DNA of 64,000 bases from Burhinus oedicnemus (lineage: Eukaryota; Chordata; Aves; Charadriiformes; Burhinidae), in contig VFFE01007215.1 of NCBI GenBank assembly GCA_008921705.1, positions 134,697 to 198,696 of the forward strand, written 5' to 3'. A program made the position numbers and the translations under genes. The notes under the pieces are model-generated. The model made no database searches, was not told the DNA's origin, and worked only from the letters and a program-made list of their open reading frames with translations. Below, piece by piece: positions 49,967 through 62,531 of this stretch (its first letter is position 1; each line of letters begins with the position of its first letter).

Positions 49967-52352
49967 TGAGCCCTAGATATACCATAAGGACCTGTGTGCT
50001 TTGAGAATGTCCCTGACCAGATAGCTGGATACTGTGGGAATTTCACTGACAGCAAATTTAACATCTAACCCCTCGATATGACATCAGAGAGACAATATGA
50101 GAAGAGTCTCGTTGAACTGTGATCTGCACACAACCCATGACAATCAGAAGGGGTCAGTCAGTTGGTTGTGACTGTCCATTTAGTTTATTGAGTTCTGACT
50201 TTATGAACTACCCCCATGAAAGTGAAGGGTAAACCTTCAGTGAGTTGGAAGTCATACTTACGCCATCGAAGACAAGACCGCATACTGCACAGTACAAATC
50301 AGTAACAACAAATAAGCAATCTTCCACTTAGGGATATATTTGTTATCGGGTTTTGGGATATGGTTTTTTAATCATCAGATTTTAAAAGATTGTACATGTT
50401 GGTTTTTTATGAGCAAGGTGACCTAGTTAAGTTATCAAATACATTGGAAACAAAGTGCTCTGTTGCTTATGTAGGTCTTCTCTGAATCTCTGTGATATGG
50501 AACACAGAATTACTCTTTGGTTTAGAAGCAGAATAACCAATTCTTCATAGACTTCCAGTAATAACTCATAATTTACAAACTTCAGGAAGATTTTTGTTCT
50601 GTCTGGGAGAAGTTATTGTATTCTCTTCCTTAATGTCCTTTGTCCCTTGCTTACCCATGTATCTCACTGCTTTTGGGCCAGTACTTCAAGAAAAACATTT
50701 TAGCTTTGAAAAAACTCTGGTAAGAGTTTTTTACTATCTCTGAAATTTAACCCTGCAGGGACCTTGAGGTTTTCTTTCATTTTGAATAAGAAGGTATCAA
50801 GAATGAACATGGGAGTTTGCCAGCAGCCCTGAATCAAGTTTATTTTTAATTAAAAACACTGATTTGGGATGGAGGGTGAGGAGGAAGTATTTAAAGGAGA
50901 GAAAGAAAGTATTCCTTCTTGAAAAATACTCTTAAAGTGTAAGAAATTGGATGAAATTAAACAGATGGGATCAAAATTGCAAGGAGCAGATTTTGATCTA
51001 AGGATTCATAAAATATTTAGAAAAATCTTGAAAGAAATAATATTGAAGCACTGCTCATATTTAATGGAGGTGAATGAGCCACATTACCCACATATTATCT
51101 TGAAATATAATTAAGGGGACATAAGCACTTTGTACTTTTTTGGTGGTCTGGATGTGAATAAGGATTAACACAGCAAGACATCCTCTTGGAAGCTGAAGTA
51201 GCGAGAACCTCAGGGTCTGTCCTCTCTTTCATTAGTTGCCATTAATAGCAGAATATGATTCTGAACTGGATTATATTTGCAGCTCTTTGGGACTCTACTG
51301 GGATTTTTGACAGACTTGGTAAACCTGACAAGTTTATTGAGTTATGAGTGTATGACATGTCAATGTACAATTGTAGAAGAGCTTTCTACTGGTCACTCCT
51401 GTGTGTCGTGTCTCAATCTAAAGGTACAACGCTCTAATGATCTGAGAACGTCCTCTGCTAGACTGCATTTCCAGTGGTGAGAATGAGTGCTGCCACAAGC
51501 CGCTCTGTTGCCTGCTTGGTGCTCATGACCCAAGCCTTTCTCCTCTGTTTTGTCTTTTATTTCTGAAAAGAATTAATTCTCCCTCTTCCCCATTTCATTT
51601 GGCAAACCTCGGGAAGATAGAATTTCTCCCTCTACATTTTTGTATACCTTAGGGAGTCTTGGCTTTCTGTGCTTTTAAAATTCAAAAATTCTGTACTTCC
51701 CCTGCTTTGGGTTTGGAAACACATTTCAGACTTCCTCAGTAAAAAGAACCATGAGCAGAGGGTACTTCTGCTTTGGTTATGTCAAGATATTTTAACAGCA
51801 GCCAGCCTGTCAAAATATGTTTAAGAACCAATAGCACTTCTGAAAACTAAGTGTTGTGTTTTTTTTAAACCTCTTTTCTGTGGAGAATGTGGAACCTTTT
51901 ACACACACACAAAGAATACCATTGGGGAGACATAAAATTTTAAAGAATTATTGAATATGAGCACCAGCTGCCCCTCTCCTCAGCCATGCCTTGGATCTCT
52001 TGTTTGTGTTATGCTTCTAGCCTTCAAGCATCATGTCTGTAAGGGAGATTTTCCATAAAGACCTTGGCTTTTTCAATGCTGTTCCAGAAGATGTAAGGGC
52101 AAGGAGGAAGATGGAGCACAGTGTGAAGCAGAATTTTCTTTTGAGTGCATTGCCTGGAGGTAGATATTTGTTATGTCACCCACTTTTGTCTCTCCCCTCC
52201 TCACTCCAAACTGTTCTTCCCTGTGGCTCCTGCTGTGTGGATACACAATCCTATAAAGAAGCCCCGAGAAGCAGAAGGAGCTGCTTTCTCCACTCAAGCA
52301 CTGATTTTTGCATGAATGTCTGTTCCTGGTCTTCCTATTCAGCCCTAGAAAT

Positions 52353-52420
52353 GCTTGATCCTGTACCCACTGAAGGCAGTGACAAATCTTCCATAGACTT
52401 TAGTGGTTCAGAAAAGGCAT
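52353..52420. repeat. Ancient palindromic interspersed repeat, degenerate copy
   Basis: gatcctgtacccactgaagg, then agtgacaaatcttccataga, then ctttagtggttcag. This resembles a degenerate 'gcacccattgaagtcaatgg ... ccattgacttcaatggtgc' hairpin core found widely in amniote genomes. It matches in layout the segments at 21.95 kb and 54.9 kb. Family name uncertain. Confidence 0.4.
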
Positions 52421-52620
52421 TTATTCATCTTTGTTCCAGGAGTCCTTCAGTCCTCCTAAGCTACATAAAACCTGATTCATCTAGGTCTTGGATGGGAGGG
52501 GTGACAGGGAAAGAGATGTTTCAGTGGGATGTGCAGTGTGACATTATGAGGTACATATTTTGGATATGTGTGTATATAAGTATCATATGTATATGAAATA
52601 TAGCACAGATGAAGATACAT

Positions 52621-52703
52621 GGCATAAATCATACACATAACATTTTTACACACTCACACATACGTATACATGCATACATATAATACATACACATATGTAT
52701 TTT
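52621..52703. repeat. CA/TA-rich simple sequence
   Basis: Degenerate cacata/atacata repeats over about 80 bp, next to a TATG-rich stretch at 52560-52600. Confidence 0.85.
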
Positions 52704-54592
52704 TCATATGTGCATGATGCTGACTATGTGCTATTCTGTAATGACTGTCCATGTGCAATTTGCAAAAATGTGATCCTTAAAGATCATAGCTCCCTTTGCA
52801 AGAGGAAAGCTGCAAGCTGTAGTGTACATAGCTAAGTTCTAATTTGGCAGTGGTCTTCATTTCTACTTCAAAACCCTCCCTCCCACACATACACATTTCC
52901 AGTCTGTTTTTTCTTTGTTTGCTTCATTTTAGTTCCTACCCTAAGCTATTTGGTAATATTGCGGTGTTGAACACAGCAGCTGTTTCATGAGTGTCTTATT
53001 TAAAGAAAGCACAGTCGCACAAATAAAGAGGAGCAAAGAAGGGAAGCAGACTGTGTGGGTTGCTGATTCTAGAGAAGACAGGAAGGAAACTCTGTAAATA
53101 AAAACATTCATGATGAGCCTAGATGTATAAACTATCTGGCTTTGCACCAGCCACTTGTGTCGAGGAGTAGGAAGACACCTGTTGACTGCCTTGCCTAGAT
53201 TTGAGTGTAAGTCTGGTAGGATCAAGGCCTCTAATGTCGAGTTTTTCTAATGTGCATTTAGACCATACCCCAGTACTTGTGATTATCAGGCATGTGCAAC
53301 GATTGCTTTTGCACCAATGTGCAAAAATACCTATGGACCACTACTTGGATTCTCCCAGAAATGTGTTTATTTTTTTTTGTAATGTCCCTTTCAAACTGCA
53401 TTTCCTTTCTTTTGTCCCAACCTTTGGAGTTCTTTTAATACTTAGCTCTTCTCGTTCTACTATATTTTCATTTGAATTCATTTATGGATCAGATCCAGAG
53501 ACTGTTAAGTCCAAAACACAACTACACCAGTTTCAACAGACTCGCAGGATCAGGTCTTTAATAGGCATTTAAGAAAGGTGTTAAAGAAATTGCTCTGGGG
53601 CTTAAAACCCATTAGACATCCATGAAGCAGGTATAGTGATTTTTTTTTTTTTGTCTGCTCTATTCTGATTAATATGCCTTTCACTTCCCAATCTGCTTTA
53701 TTTCATTAGAGGTTAATTCTGCAGGACATTATAACTCAGTAACAGCATTCCTTCTTAATTATTTTGCATTATCTATGATGTGTGAACAGTTGTGAAATAA
53801 GTGGGTTTCAGGGATTAATAGCTTTTTCCTCTTTTCTGCCTTCTGTTTCAAAATGTGAAGGAGAAAAGCGTGAGATTTCCAGGCCCTTGTCAGAGTGTGC
53901 TTGAGGTAAGGGAGGCAGCACTGCCAGCGTCCCCTGCATTAGCATTAGGAAGTTCCACCTTGAACGGCTTAAGCAGGCAGCATGGCAATTGCCGAAAAGG
54001 CTGCTCTCATGATCCTGTTAATCTACCCCTAAGGGATCCACAGCAATTATAGCAGTTAGTGAGGCCCAAATGGAAAACCCCATAGATGAGGGAACAGGGA
54101 GAGACAGCAGATATTTTCAGGACTGTATACGAGCTGTGCTGTAAATGTTCCTCCACCTGCAGTTTCAACTGAGAGGGCTTGGTGCTGAGTCTGCAATTGC
54201 ACCGAGTGGTCCCTTTACATATTGTGTGGGATCTGATAAATTTTTTCAGGATTTTTTCCAGCTGTGCTCTCATCACGTTGATTTAATGGCCCTTAAGAGA
54301 AACCATAAAAGTGCTTTCTGGTTAGTGGGCCCCAGCTGTTCCTCATAGTATTGCATAATACAGCAGGCTGAGTTAACTATAGATTAATGATTATGAAATG
54401 TCTTGCTTAACCATATAATTTTTCAAATGTACAAAGCATTGGACAAAATGCGGTTCACTGAGGTAACAAGATGACTTCGTTTGTGAGGGAAAAAAGCTTA
54501 CAAGCTGAGATATATTTTAATCTGACCAAGATAAGATTTTCCACAGCCCAGCCATGGCTCTGGCCAGTCATTTTGTGACATACGTGAGCCAT

Positions 54593-54630
54593 ATGTGTGT
54601 GTGCATGTACATACGTACATTCACACACAT
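54593..54630. repeat. Nested inverted repeat in TG/CA sequence
   Basis: The outer arms ATGTGTGTG (54593-54601) and CACACACAT (54622-54630) are perfect complements. Inside them, ATGTAC and GTACAT form a second stem around a 4-base atac loop. It can form a cruciform. TG/CA tracts commonly generate such structures. Confidence 0.75.
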
Positions 54631-54896
54631 GCATGCTTGTGTGCTTCTCTTCACATGTGTGTTTTCCCTTAAGGGCTGAAGGGTGATGGCTCACTGCTGG
54701 AAGCATTTCTCTGTTTTCATTACCAGGCAACAGTGCAAGAAGCCAACAGTATCATTTGAGGATTATCAGGCTCTCTGATGAGGCTAAGAGCATTGCAAGG
54801 CTGTATGAAACTGAGGACTCCTACGTCACAGTGTCATATGAGCTCCTGCTGTCCTACCAGCTCCAGAGAAGTTGAGCAACTAGGTAACTGGTGAAG

Positions 54897-54972
54897 AATT
54901 AGGGCCTCGTTCTACTCCCACTGAATTCAGTGGCCAAACCTCTGTTGACTCAAGTGGGGAGGTGGGGTCATG
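54897..54972. repeat. Ancient palindromic interspersed repeat, best-preserved copy
   Basis: The core contains a perfect 16-bp palindrome ccactgaattcagtgg (54918-54933) followed by a degenerate second half-hairpin (gttgactcaagtggggag) and ending in gtggggtca. The layout resembles the 'ctcccattgaagtcaatggcaaa...tttgccattgacttcaatgggag' hairpin-type repeat of amniotes. It is the clearest of three copies in the window. Confidence 0.5.
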
Positions 54973-55822
54973 CTCTATGTGGGGGAAACGTGCCCTACAA
55001 GATGCTGCTGTACCAAGAGGCTTATTTATAAAGTTTCATAAGAGCTCAAGGTCCTCTGTGGTCCCTGATCACCATAAAGGGATAATATGAGTAAAGGAAA
55101 TTATAAAAGAAGTGAGAGTCCAGTGTTTTGCTTTTTGGTAAGTAAGCCAAAAAATTATGTACAGGAAAGCTAAAATATCATTCACAGATTATTGAGGAAA
55201 AATCCTTATAATAGTAAGGGACGAGGATAAGATACTGTGTAAAGTAAAATAGACCTGATGAGACCCTGAATTGCTTCTGTCCCTCTGCTTCACCTACTAC
55301 TACAGCACTTCAGTGGTGGTAAAAGTTATATGTGCTTTTCTCAAACTACAGGCAAACTAGAAAATGAAACATAATGTATAAGCTCTTATAAAATAGATTG
55401 TGAAAAGTCAATAGGAATTCCATTTGCAGGCATAAAACCACAGAAACTCAAATCTGCCTCTGGTGCCCTAAAATGCAAGAAAGCCCAAATTTGATGTGTA
55501 ACTTCCTGAAATCACGTGCAGACTCATTTTGTGCTGTTTTTCCCTAGAAGTGATGCAGTCTGGAAGAGTTTTGATGGGGCATAGTCCAAGCAACTTATTT
55601 TTTCAGGTGATCCTAAACATTTAAAGCAATATAAATAATGTAAGATGAGAAATGGTCAGAAATATTAAGCAGTCTAAATTAAAGAGGGATATTAAAAGCT
55701 GAAAGCATAGGTTTTTTGTGTTTGTTTTTTTTTTCAAAGTTGTTAATATGCAAATGCAAAAGCTCCCTTCTAAGTACCTGCACTTCCATAGATGAGTATC
55801 AAAAGTTGGGACACTACACCAT
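54973..55822. other. Noncoding stretch, no gene supported
   Basis: AT-rich sequence with a short poly-T run at about 55725-55735. Nothing coding was recognised. It forms the left flank of the 55.8-kb CR1 insertion. Confidence 0.55.
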
Positions 55823-56085
55823 AGATTCACAGAATCACAGAATCATAGAATCATAGAATCGTTTAGGTTGGAAAAGACCTTTAAGATCATCAAGTCCAAC
55901 CGTTAATCTAACACTGTCAAGTCACCACTAAACCATGTCCTTAAGCACCACGTCTACCTGTCTTTTAAATACCTCCAGGGATGGTGACTCAACCACTTCT
56001 CTGGGCAGCCTGTTCCAGTGCTTGACAACCCTTGTGGTGAAGAAATTTTTCCTAATATCCAATCTAAACCTCCCTTGGCTGTTGT
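55823..56085 (-). mobile_element. CR1 LINE 3' end, relatively young type
   Basis: It begins at the left with four to five octamers of the tail in reverse complement (cacagaatcatagaatcata), then ggttggaaaagacctttaag and atcatcaagtccaacc, the conserved 3' UTR end. Further right, ctctgggcagcctgttccag encodes on the minus strand the RLPRE-type C-terminal motif of ORF2, and the recognisable match stops near 56085. The regular tail and low apparent decay suggest a younger insertion than those at 6.7 or 16 kb. Only about 260 bp remain. Confidence 0.93.
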
Positions 56086-56099
56086 CAATCATCTGTTAT

Positions 56100-56390
56100 G
56101 ACAATGTGGATCGTTTAAAGCAACTGAACCATGAGGTTTTTTCCTTCGATCTGCCAAAGCTGGATAGTGAGGACATGAAACATGTCATTTGGAGGAATAT
56201 CTTTAATATTGGCTGCATAGATCAGGGCTTTGAAAAGGTCACTCCCAATTTTTTTAAAAAGCTTTTCAGTATACACCCTAAACTATCTAATGAAGAAACA
56301 GTAGCATTAGAAATCTAGCTGCTGATGATTTTTTACGCATCCTTGGCTGGGCTTTTAATTTTAAGCAGAAGGTGATTTCATTTTTTTGAA
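56100..56390 (+). pseudogene. Protein-like fragment, possibly pogo/Tigger-type transposase C-terminal end
   Basis: Immediately right of the CR1, a plus-strand frame runs from 56100 to a TAG at 56316 and encodes about 72 residues, including LDSEDMKHVIWRNIFNIG, FEKVTPNFFKKLFSIHP and LSNEETVALEI. After a one-base shift it continues as AADDFLRILGWAFNFKQK until about 56390. The spacing of an I..I...W/F..V.P..hhKK motif followed by an LSNEE..hE acidic helix resembles the end of pogo/Tigger DDE transposases, but this is a remembered pattern and not an alignment. An ancient host-gene exon is the alternative. The upstream ATG at 55935 lies in antisense CR1 and is not a real start. Confidence 0.3.
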
Positions 56391-59300
56391 GATGCAGTAT
56401 AAAAATATAAATACTTGCCTATTGTTATAAAAAGATTGTATGGCTAAGAACTAAAGGACATACAGATGAATTAGTTATTGTTGTCGTCTCTATTTATTGA
56501 TGTAACCAAAATTTGTACTTTTGCCAGGTGAATTTTACATTGCTTAAAATAGAGACATGGTGTGTATTTCAAGAGCTACATTTTGTTAGCAGTTGGATAT
56601 AATTTTCTTGTTGAGTTACTTGAGCCTGAATTCATTTCAGATACGTGCAAAGTAATCTCGGTCTTTTAGGACTGAGCTGGCTGCAAAAGGAAATACGTGG
56701 CTTAGACACCTTCCCTACAAAGCAGCAGCCTCTTCTATGCGCTTGTGGGAAAAACCAATTGTTTCCTTCCTCTGGAACAGGAAACCACAGTCTGTTCATT
56801 CTGGCGGGTCCACTATGACTGAGCATATTCCATCAACACCTTCTGCTGATGGCACCAGGGAAAGGAGTTTGCTCTGGATTTCTTCCTAATGCAATTAAGA
56901 AACAATTTAAATTACAGGAGGTGCAGCGATTAACACACAACCACTTGAAACACAGTGAATTCACAGACTGAATTTCAATCCCACCCGGATGCCTCAGGGA
57001 TGAATATGACCCAGCGACACTCTGGTATGGGCTTCCTAACTGGATACAAATAAGGGAATTTGGGATACCTATTTGCAGACAATCTTTGTGCAGGTATTAC
57101 GTGAACATAAACAGAAGCGATGTAGATGTTATAGGTGTGTTACAGTAGGGAAGTTTGAAATGGAATGATGGAAGTGGAAAGAGTCTTTTGAATTGTTTTT
57201 TCTGACTCAAACATATAGGACCATATGCAGAAGCATTTCTCTTTCTGTAATCTTAAGCAACCTTTTTCATGTCTGCTTAACAGCCTAGTGTCAGCCAATC
57301 TTATGAAGCATTTCTCTTGAGGCACAATACAAGGGAAGCATTGACTGAAGGTGAGAGAAAGCGCAGAAGGGTTTTATCTTCCACAGACACAGTGAAGAGT
57401 GGTGATGTATTAGAACTCACCAGAGACTAGTTTTCAGACTTCACCTATTTTCTACCCGTGATTCTCAGCTTCTTTTCTGTGATCTCTTTCAGTCTAACTT
57501 CTGTTTTGAGTAGCCATTAAAATACCCTAATGATGGTGTGAATTAGAGTAAAAGCAGCAGGTTGCCTTGGAAATTGAATGCACTTCTTTGTTAAAAACTT
57601 ACAGTGAATGGCTAGAGCTCTGACCAAGTGGGTGAATGGTGCTTAGCTATTGTGTGCAGATTATAAGACATATTCCTTTGTGAAAAGAATTGCAAATGAT
57701 TCCTCTGAGTTGAGGAACACAAAATAAGAATGAATAATCAGAGGGAAGTTTGCCTCATTTTATGTTTGTTACATGACTTTTCTTTGAGTTGCTCATTGCA
57801 TCTGGTTAGGAGATCGTGTGCAATATGTGATGTGTGGAGTCAAGCTTCTGAGTTTCTAGAATAAAGAGAAGATACTTGAGGATGGGACTGGAGAAACACA
57901 GTAACCACCTCACAGACGTGCAGTGAGGTCTAGAGCAGTGATTCAAAGGGACTACTACTGGTGCATCATGACAGAGTCTAAGAGAAGTCCTTGCAAAGCG
58001 GAGTTGTGCTGACTGAGTTAGAACAAGGGCTGTGGTGCCTGCATTGTGCATGCTGATATGTTAGGAAACTACAGGCATTATTTTCATGCCAAAAAATTAG
58101 CCCAAAGATTTCAAGAAGGAAACACTTTCTGCACAAATACAATTGCAGACTATCATTTTGCTCCATGGACGTTGAATAGTTGCATAAATACTTGTCCTTC
58201 TAATTTGATGCTATAATGCTGTTTTTAGAATTTCTTAATAATAATGCACACTGGATCATTCTGAGAAGAAAATGAATTAATATGCAGGTCCAGCAGTCTG
58301 ATTAAAAGACCATACTAACAGGGTGATTTAGAGACAGACCCAAAGACCGATCTGCTGAAAAGCACCTTTTTAATTAAATCAACTTGGCTATAAATAGGTG
58401 TAATACAGTATCTGTAAGGAAGGGTCAAAACTGGAAAAGAGAAAGAAGGTAAGGGTTAAATACTTCACTGGGGGCCTGGAACATGGTATATCTCAGCAGG
58501 ACCGTTACAACCTGTCTAGAGGAACCTGCAAGACATATTTAAATCTAGTTGCCCGTTTTGTGCAGAACAGTAAAAATCATGTCGTAAGTCTACCAAGAAA
58601 CTCTGGTTTGGTTTATACATATAGCATTATGAGGGGGGAAAACCCCTAATTCTCTAATATGGTCAAAACTTTTCCACTTTCTTAGGGTAAAGACAGCCAT
58701 CCAAATTTGTGTTTCTTAGTAGTATTTTAAGATGATTTTCTGGGGGTTGGGCTCAAGCCCATAGGCAAAAGGGTACCTCAGCCTTTCAGTCTGAAACTGA
58801 ACAGTGAGTGGCAGAGTACGAGTAATACAGCAGCCAATACCATATCAAGAACAGTAGTCAGAGGATTTATGAAGTCATCAGCATGGCCACAGACAAATAA
58901 AAGAGTGTTCTAACAGTGCTAATTAAGCCTAGTTTAGTCTAAACACTGTTGGACTGTGTGACAAATTTAACTTGACCTTGGGTCAGGAAGAAATAACTTG
59001 TTATGAAGATGAGTCATTCTGAGGAAATATTTTATGGGTAGTCAAGATCTTCATTACCTGATGGTCAATTCATTTAGTCTTAAGATTTATGAAAGCAGTC
59101 TCTTCTGTCAACCTGCCCAAGCTGGATGTCACGAGATTGAATACATGTGGGAATGGCACTGATGCTATAAATATTGATGTTAAATAAATTGAGATGAGTC
59201 CTAAACTAAAGATTTTGTATGTGAATGTTTACGTATTTTTCAGCTCAGTGTTTGTCCATTTATTTACAACACTTTTACTGTATTAGATTTCCACTGTTAG

Positions 59301-62300
59301 AAGGAAGAAAATTAATAGTGAGGGTCCTGACCACAGGGGCCTTGCTATGCTCTGTCTCCATTCAAAATGAAACAGTTTAATGCTAGTTAGATACTAAAAG
59401 GTAATATAATTGAAAGCTCCCAATAATTGTCCTATCAGTTTTAATTGGTTTCCAGAATCCAAAAATTCACATTGAGCAGTACAGAAGAAAAACACTAGCA
59501 TCTGTTTTGTTTCAAGGAATGCCAGCACCAGTGAAATTCGTTGGGATTTGTAGATTTACCCTTGTGCCAGACTTCAAAATAGCAAAGGTTTGGAAAATTA
59601 ATTTGCACCTTGAAGAACAGGCTGCTTCCATTTTTATCAGTAAAACATATTGCTTTTTAGTAAAGAAAACACCATTAAATGGATGGTTGGGCTAAAGTCT
59701 TTTCAGTAACGGAGAGAATGATATAATCATGAGAGAAGGCGGCTTCATTATAGTGTCAGCATTTAATGACAGGACAATTTGATATACTGTCAAGTTCCTC
59801 TGAAAGAATTAAAACCTGCTGAATAGGTGAATTTTTTGTTATTAAAAAAAGTGATTCCCTTTGCATTTTAGGAAGGACTTTTCCTATATGACCAGCCACA
59901 ATGTTTTCTTAGATTAGAACCACAACCCGGCAGAGTGTTTAAATTGTTCCATCCTTCTCAGAGATATGCTAACTCATAAAACAAGATCAAGCATGAATGT
60001 AAGCAGAATGTACATGCAATGGCACACCTGATTTACATGTGCAGCTGAGAAACTATATGCCAAACGGCTGGACTTAATGCAAAAACAGTTCTGGTAACAA
60101 ATCTCACTTTTTTAGTTTTCTACGGAGAACTTTTTAATATTTGGTTTGTTTGAAAACCTAACTCAAATGGAAGTGTGAGACTTGTGGATTACAGGAAGAA
60201 TGTCCCAGGTCAAAATGATTATTTAAAATGTAATTTGTTTTGGAGAATTAACTTTATACTTCTACAGGCATACCAAAATAAATAATATAATGGAAACCAC
60301 GATGATCCAGTTGTGTTCAGCAAAATAAATCATTACAAACCGAAACTTTGTCCAAATTAATCAATTAATCCTTAACCAAACCAGTTTCATCTGATTCTAA
60401 ATATCATTACAAATGTTTTTAATAGCTTTAGATTTTTTGTAATTTACTTTGTAGTAACATCTATTTAACCTATGAAATGAAAAGGCAACACAAATACAAT
60501 TTGGTACAGATTTTCTTCTGAACTACCAGTAACACAGTGTAAGGACTCAGAAGCTGCATGAATGTACGAGCTTATGCAGCCAAATGAATTTGCTGAATAT
60601 GCATTTTAATAATGTTAACAAAATAACTTGTACTTAAATTTTGGCTAAACATGCTTACAATGATTTTTTGTGGAAAAAGCTGTACAGATAATCCAAAAAG
60701 CAAGTATACAATTAGTTTTTCAAGTCTTGCAGATAGCAAGCATGATCTCAAAGTGACTTTACTGAAGATTTCTATTAAAAGGTTTCACATTAAAATACTT
60801 TGCATAATGTAAACCAGATTGGCTTGGCTGAAGCCCGATTTTCAAGCAGTTTTAGAGAGCTATTGTTAACAGAAATGATGACTTTGGTAAGCTAACGGCA
60901 ATTGTATGCAAATTCTGGAGTATGCCACAGACTTACTCTTTGTGGTAAAATTGTGGCAACTTTCTTAACAAGACTGACGGAAAATTGCCAGTAGCAGGAA
61001 TTGCTGGCAACCTCAAAACTGCAGCTGTGGTTATCCTCTCAGGTTACTGAGAAATTATAGCAGAGTTTGTAACAAAACTTTAGCTTATTACATTGAGTGA
61101 GAAAGTGAGAGAAGGAACACAAAAGATAAATGCAGAGGCAAAGAGAAATACCAATATTGATGCAGTCCTGTTTCAACTTGGTGAAGACAAAAAGGCTGTC
61201 ATCTCAAAGGCTGTCAAGCTTGATAATTATAATTCATTTTAACCACTCGTTTCTTGTCTTATCACAAGACTGTAGCTCAGCTTCCTTACAAATGAGCTAG
61301 AATTACGTTTTGTGTTTTGTAAGGATGCAGCTGATGACCATGGCTGAGCTTTCAATGGTCTTAATAAGTCAGGAGGCTCTCCTCGTCCCCTCTCATGTCC
61401 CGACCCACCACTGAGATCTCTGCTCAAGCCATGCAGGGCTGTCTCCATGTCCAATGTCTGAGCTGATTGATGACAAACCAGAACAGAAACTTAAAACGGT
61501 GAGGAATAGATATAAGATCTCCATTCTGTCTTACGTATTTGAGTACTGCCACTGCAATCACAGTAAATTAAGCTCTGAGTGCCTCTGAAAAACTTCCCTG
61601 CACTCTTGAAAGGACAGATTTTAGCAGAGATTCTGTTCCATAGTTTCTATCAAACCTGGCCAATCCCCTAGATTTCAATTCTCTTTGGGCTTTTTCTTGT
61701 GCATCATGAATAAGATTGCATGGATATAAGAGAGTTGACTGAGAGCAGTGAATATAAATCTAATAGAACACTGAAATAATTAGTTTACTGAGGAATGAAC
61801 GCCAAGTGGCTTGGAGAGAGAATAAGCATGAGAGAACCAAGAAAAACAAAAAATTAACAGGGTTTATATTAGATTACACACATCAACTTCATTTTTTATA
61901 AGTATAATATGATCAACATTTAACCCCACCATTTCTTTGTATTATGGTTATCTTTAAGGGTGGCATTCGTGAAATTCCGTAGATAAAGATACCAGGTTTT
62001 CCTTTATTCAATTTTGTTAAATTCAGATGTTTGATTTAATTTCACCTGTGGCTAAACTAATTCCTATTGTGATTCCAAAAAACTGAGGTGGCCCATTTTT
62101 TTAACATTAATGTGTCTTCTGCAAGAAAAATTTGCAACTTTACCTAACCTCTGGAGGGTTGTTCATTCATAGAGATTATCTAATCAAATTTGGAATTTCT
62201 TGGTACAACAATACAATAATATGGAAACCTCACAGTTTTTTGTATATATATATCTCATCAGTTTCAATATGTGTATAGGAAGGAAGAAGCAGGAAAAGTT

Positions 62301-62531
62301 AAAGAACAAGTAAATATGGGTGAACTCCAAAGTGTTGGGAACTGATGAGAAAACAAGCTCTGAGACCTCTTGCACTGAAAGATGTGAAATGGTAATTCCT
62401 ACTACCAGCTAGTTTGAGTATATGGTAGGATCAAAAGATGTATCAGATATAGACATCTAGTCAAATGTTGTCAGAAGCTTAATTTAACAATGTTTATGCA
62501 TCAGGAGCTGGATGTTGATCAGAAATGGCTG
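56391..62531. other. Noncoding stretch, no gene supported
   Basis: All open frames are short (81 codons or fewer) and without domains. The part from about 59700 to 61000 is AT-rich with few simple repeats and no recognisable transposon. Nothing here can be called as a gene, promoter or RNA. Confidence 0.55.

Larger units (their letters stand above)
45461..54592. other. Noncoding stretch, no gene supported
   Basis: No identified gene. It contains a perfect 20-bp tandem duplication (46346-46385), a T/G-rich tract (49911-49966), CA/TA-rich simple sequence (52621-52703), poly-T at about 53640, and one degenerate palindromic repeat (52353-52420). The 187-codon plus-strand frame at 52033-52596 is the longest outside repeats but overlaps that repeat and shows no domain. 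Confidence 0.5.

Noticed and set aside
52033..52596. 187-codon open frame on the plus strand
   Set aside because: No domain or family resemblance, overlaps a degenerate interspersed repeat, and by a rough stop-frequency estimate about one such frame is expected by chance in a window this size.
55935..56318. 127-codon plus-strand frame taken as one gene with its ATG at 55935
   Set aside because: Its first half is antisense CR1 sequence. Only the part right of about 56100 is treated as possibly once coding.
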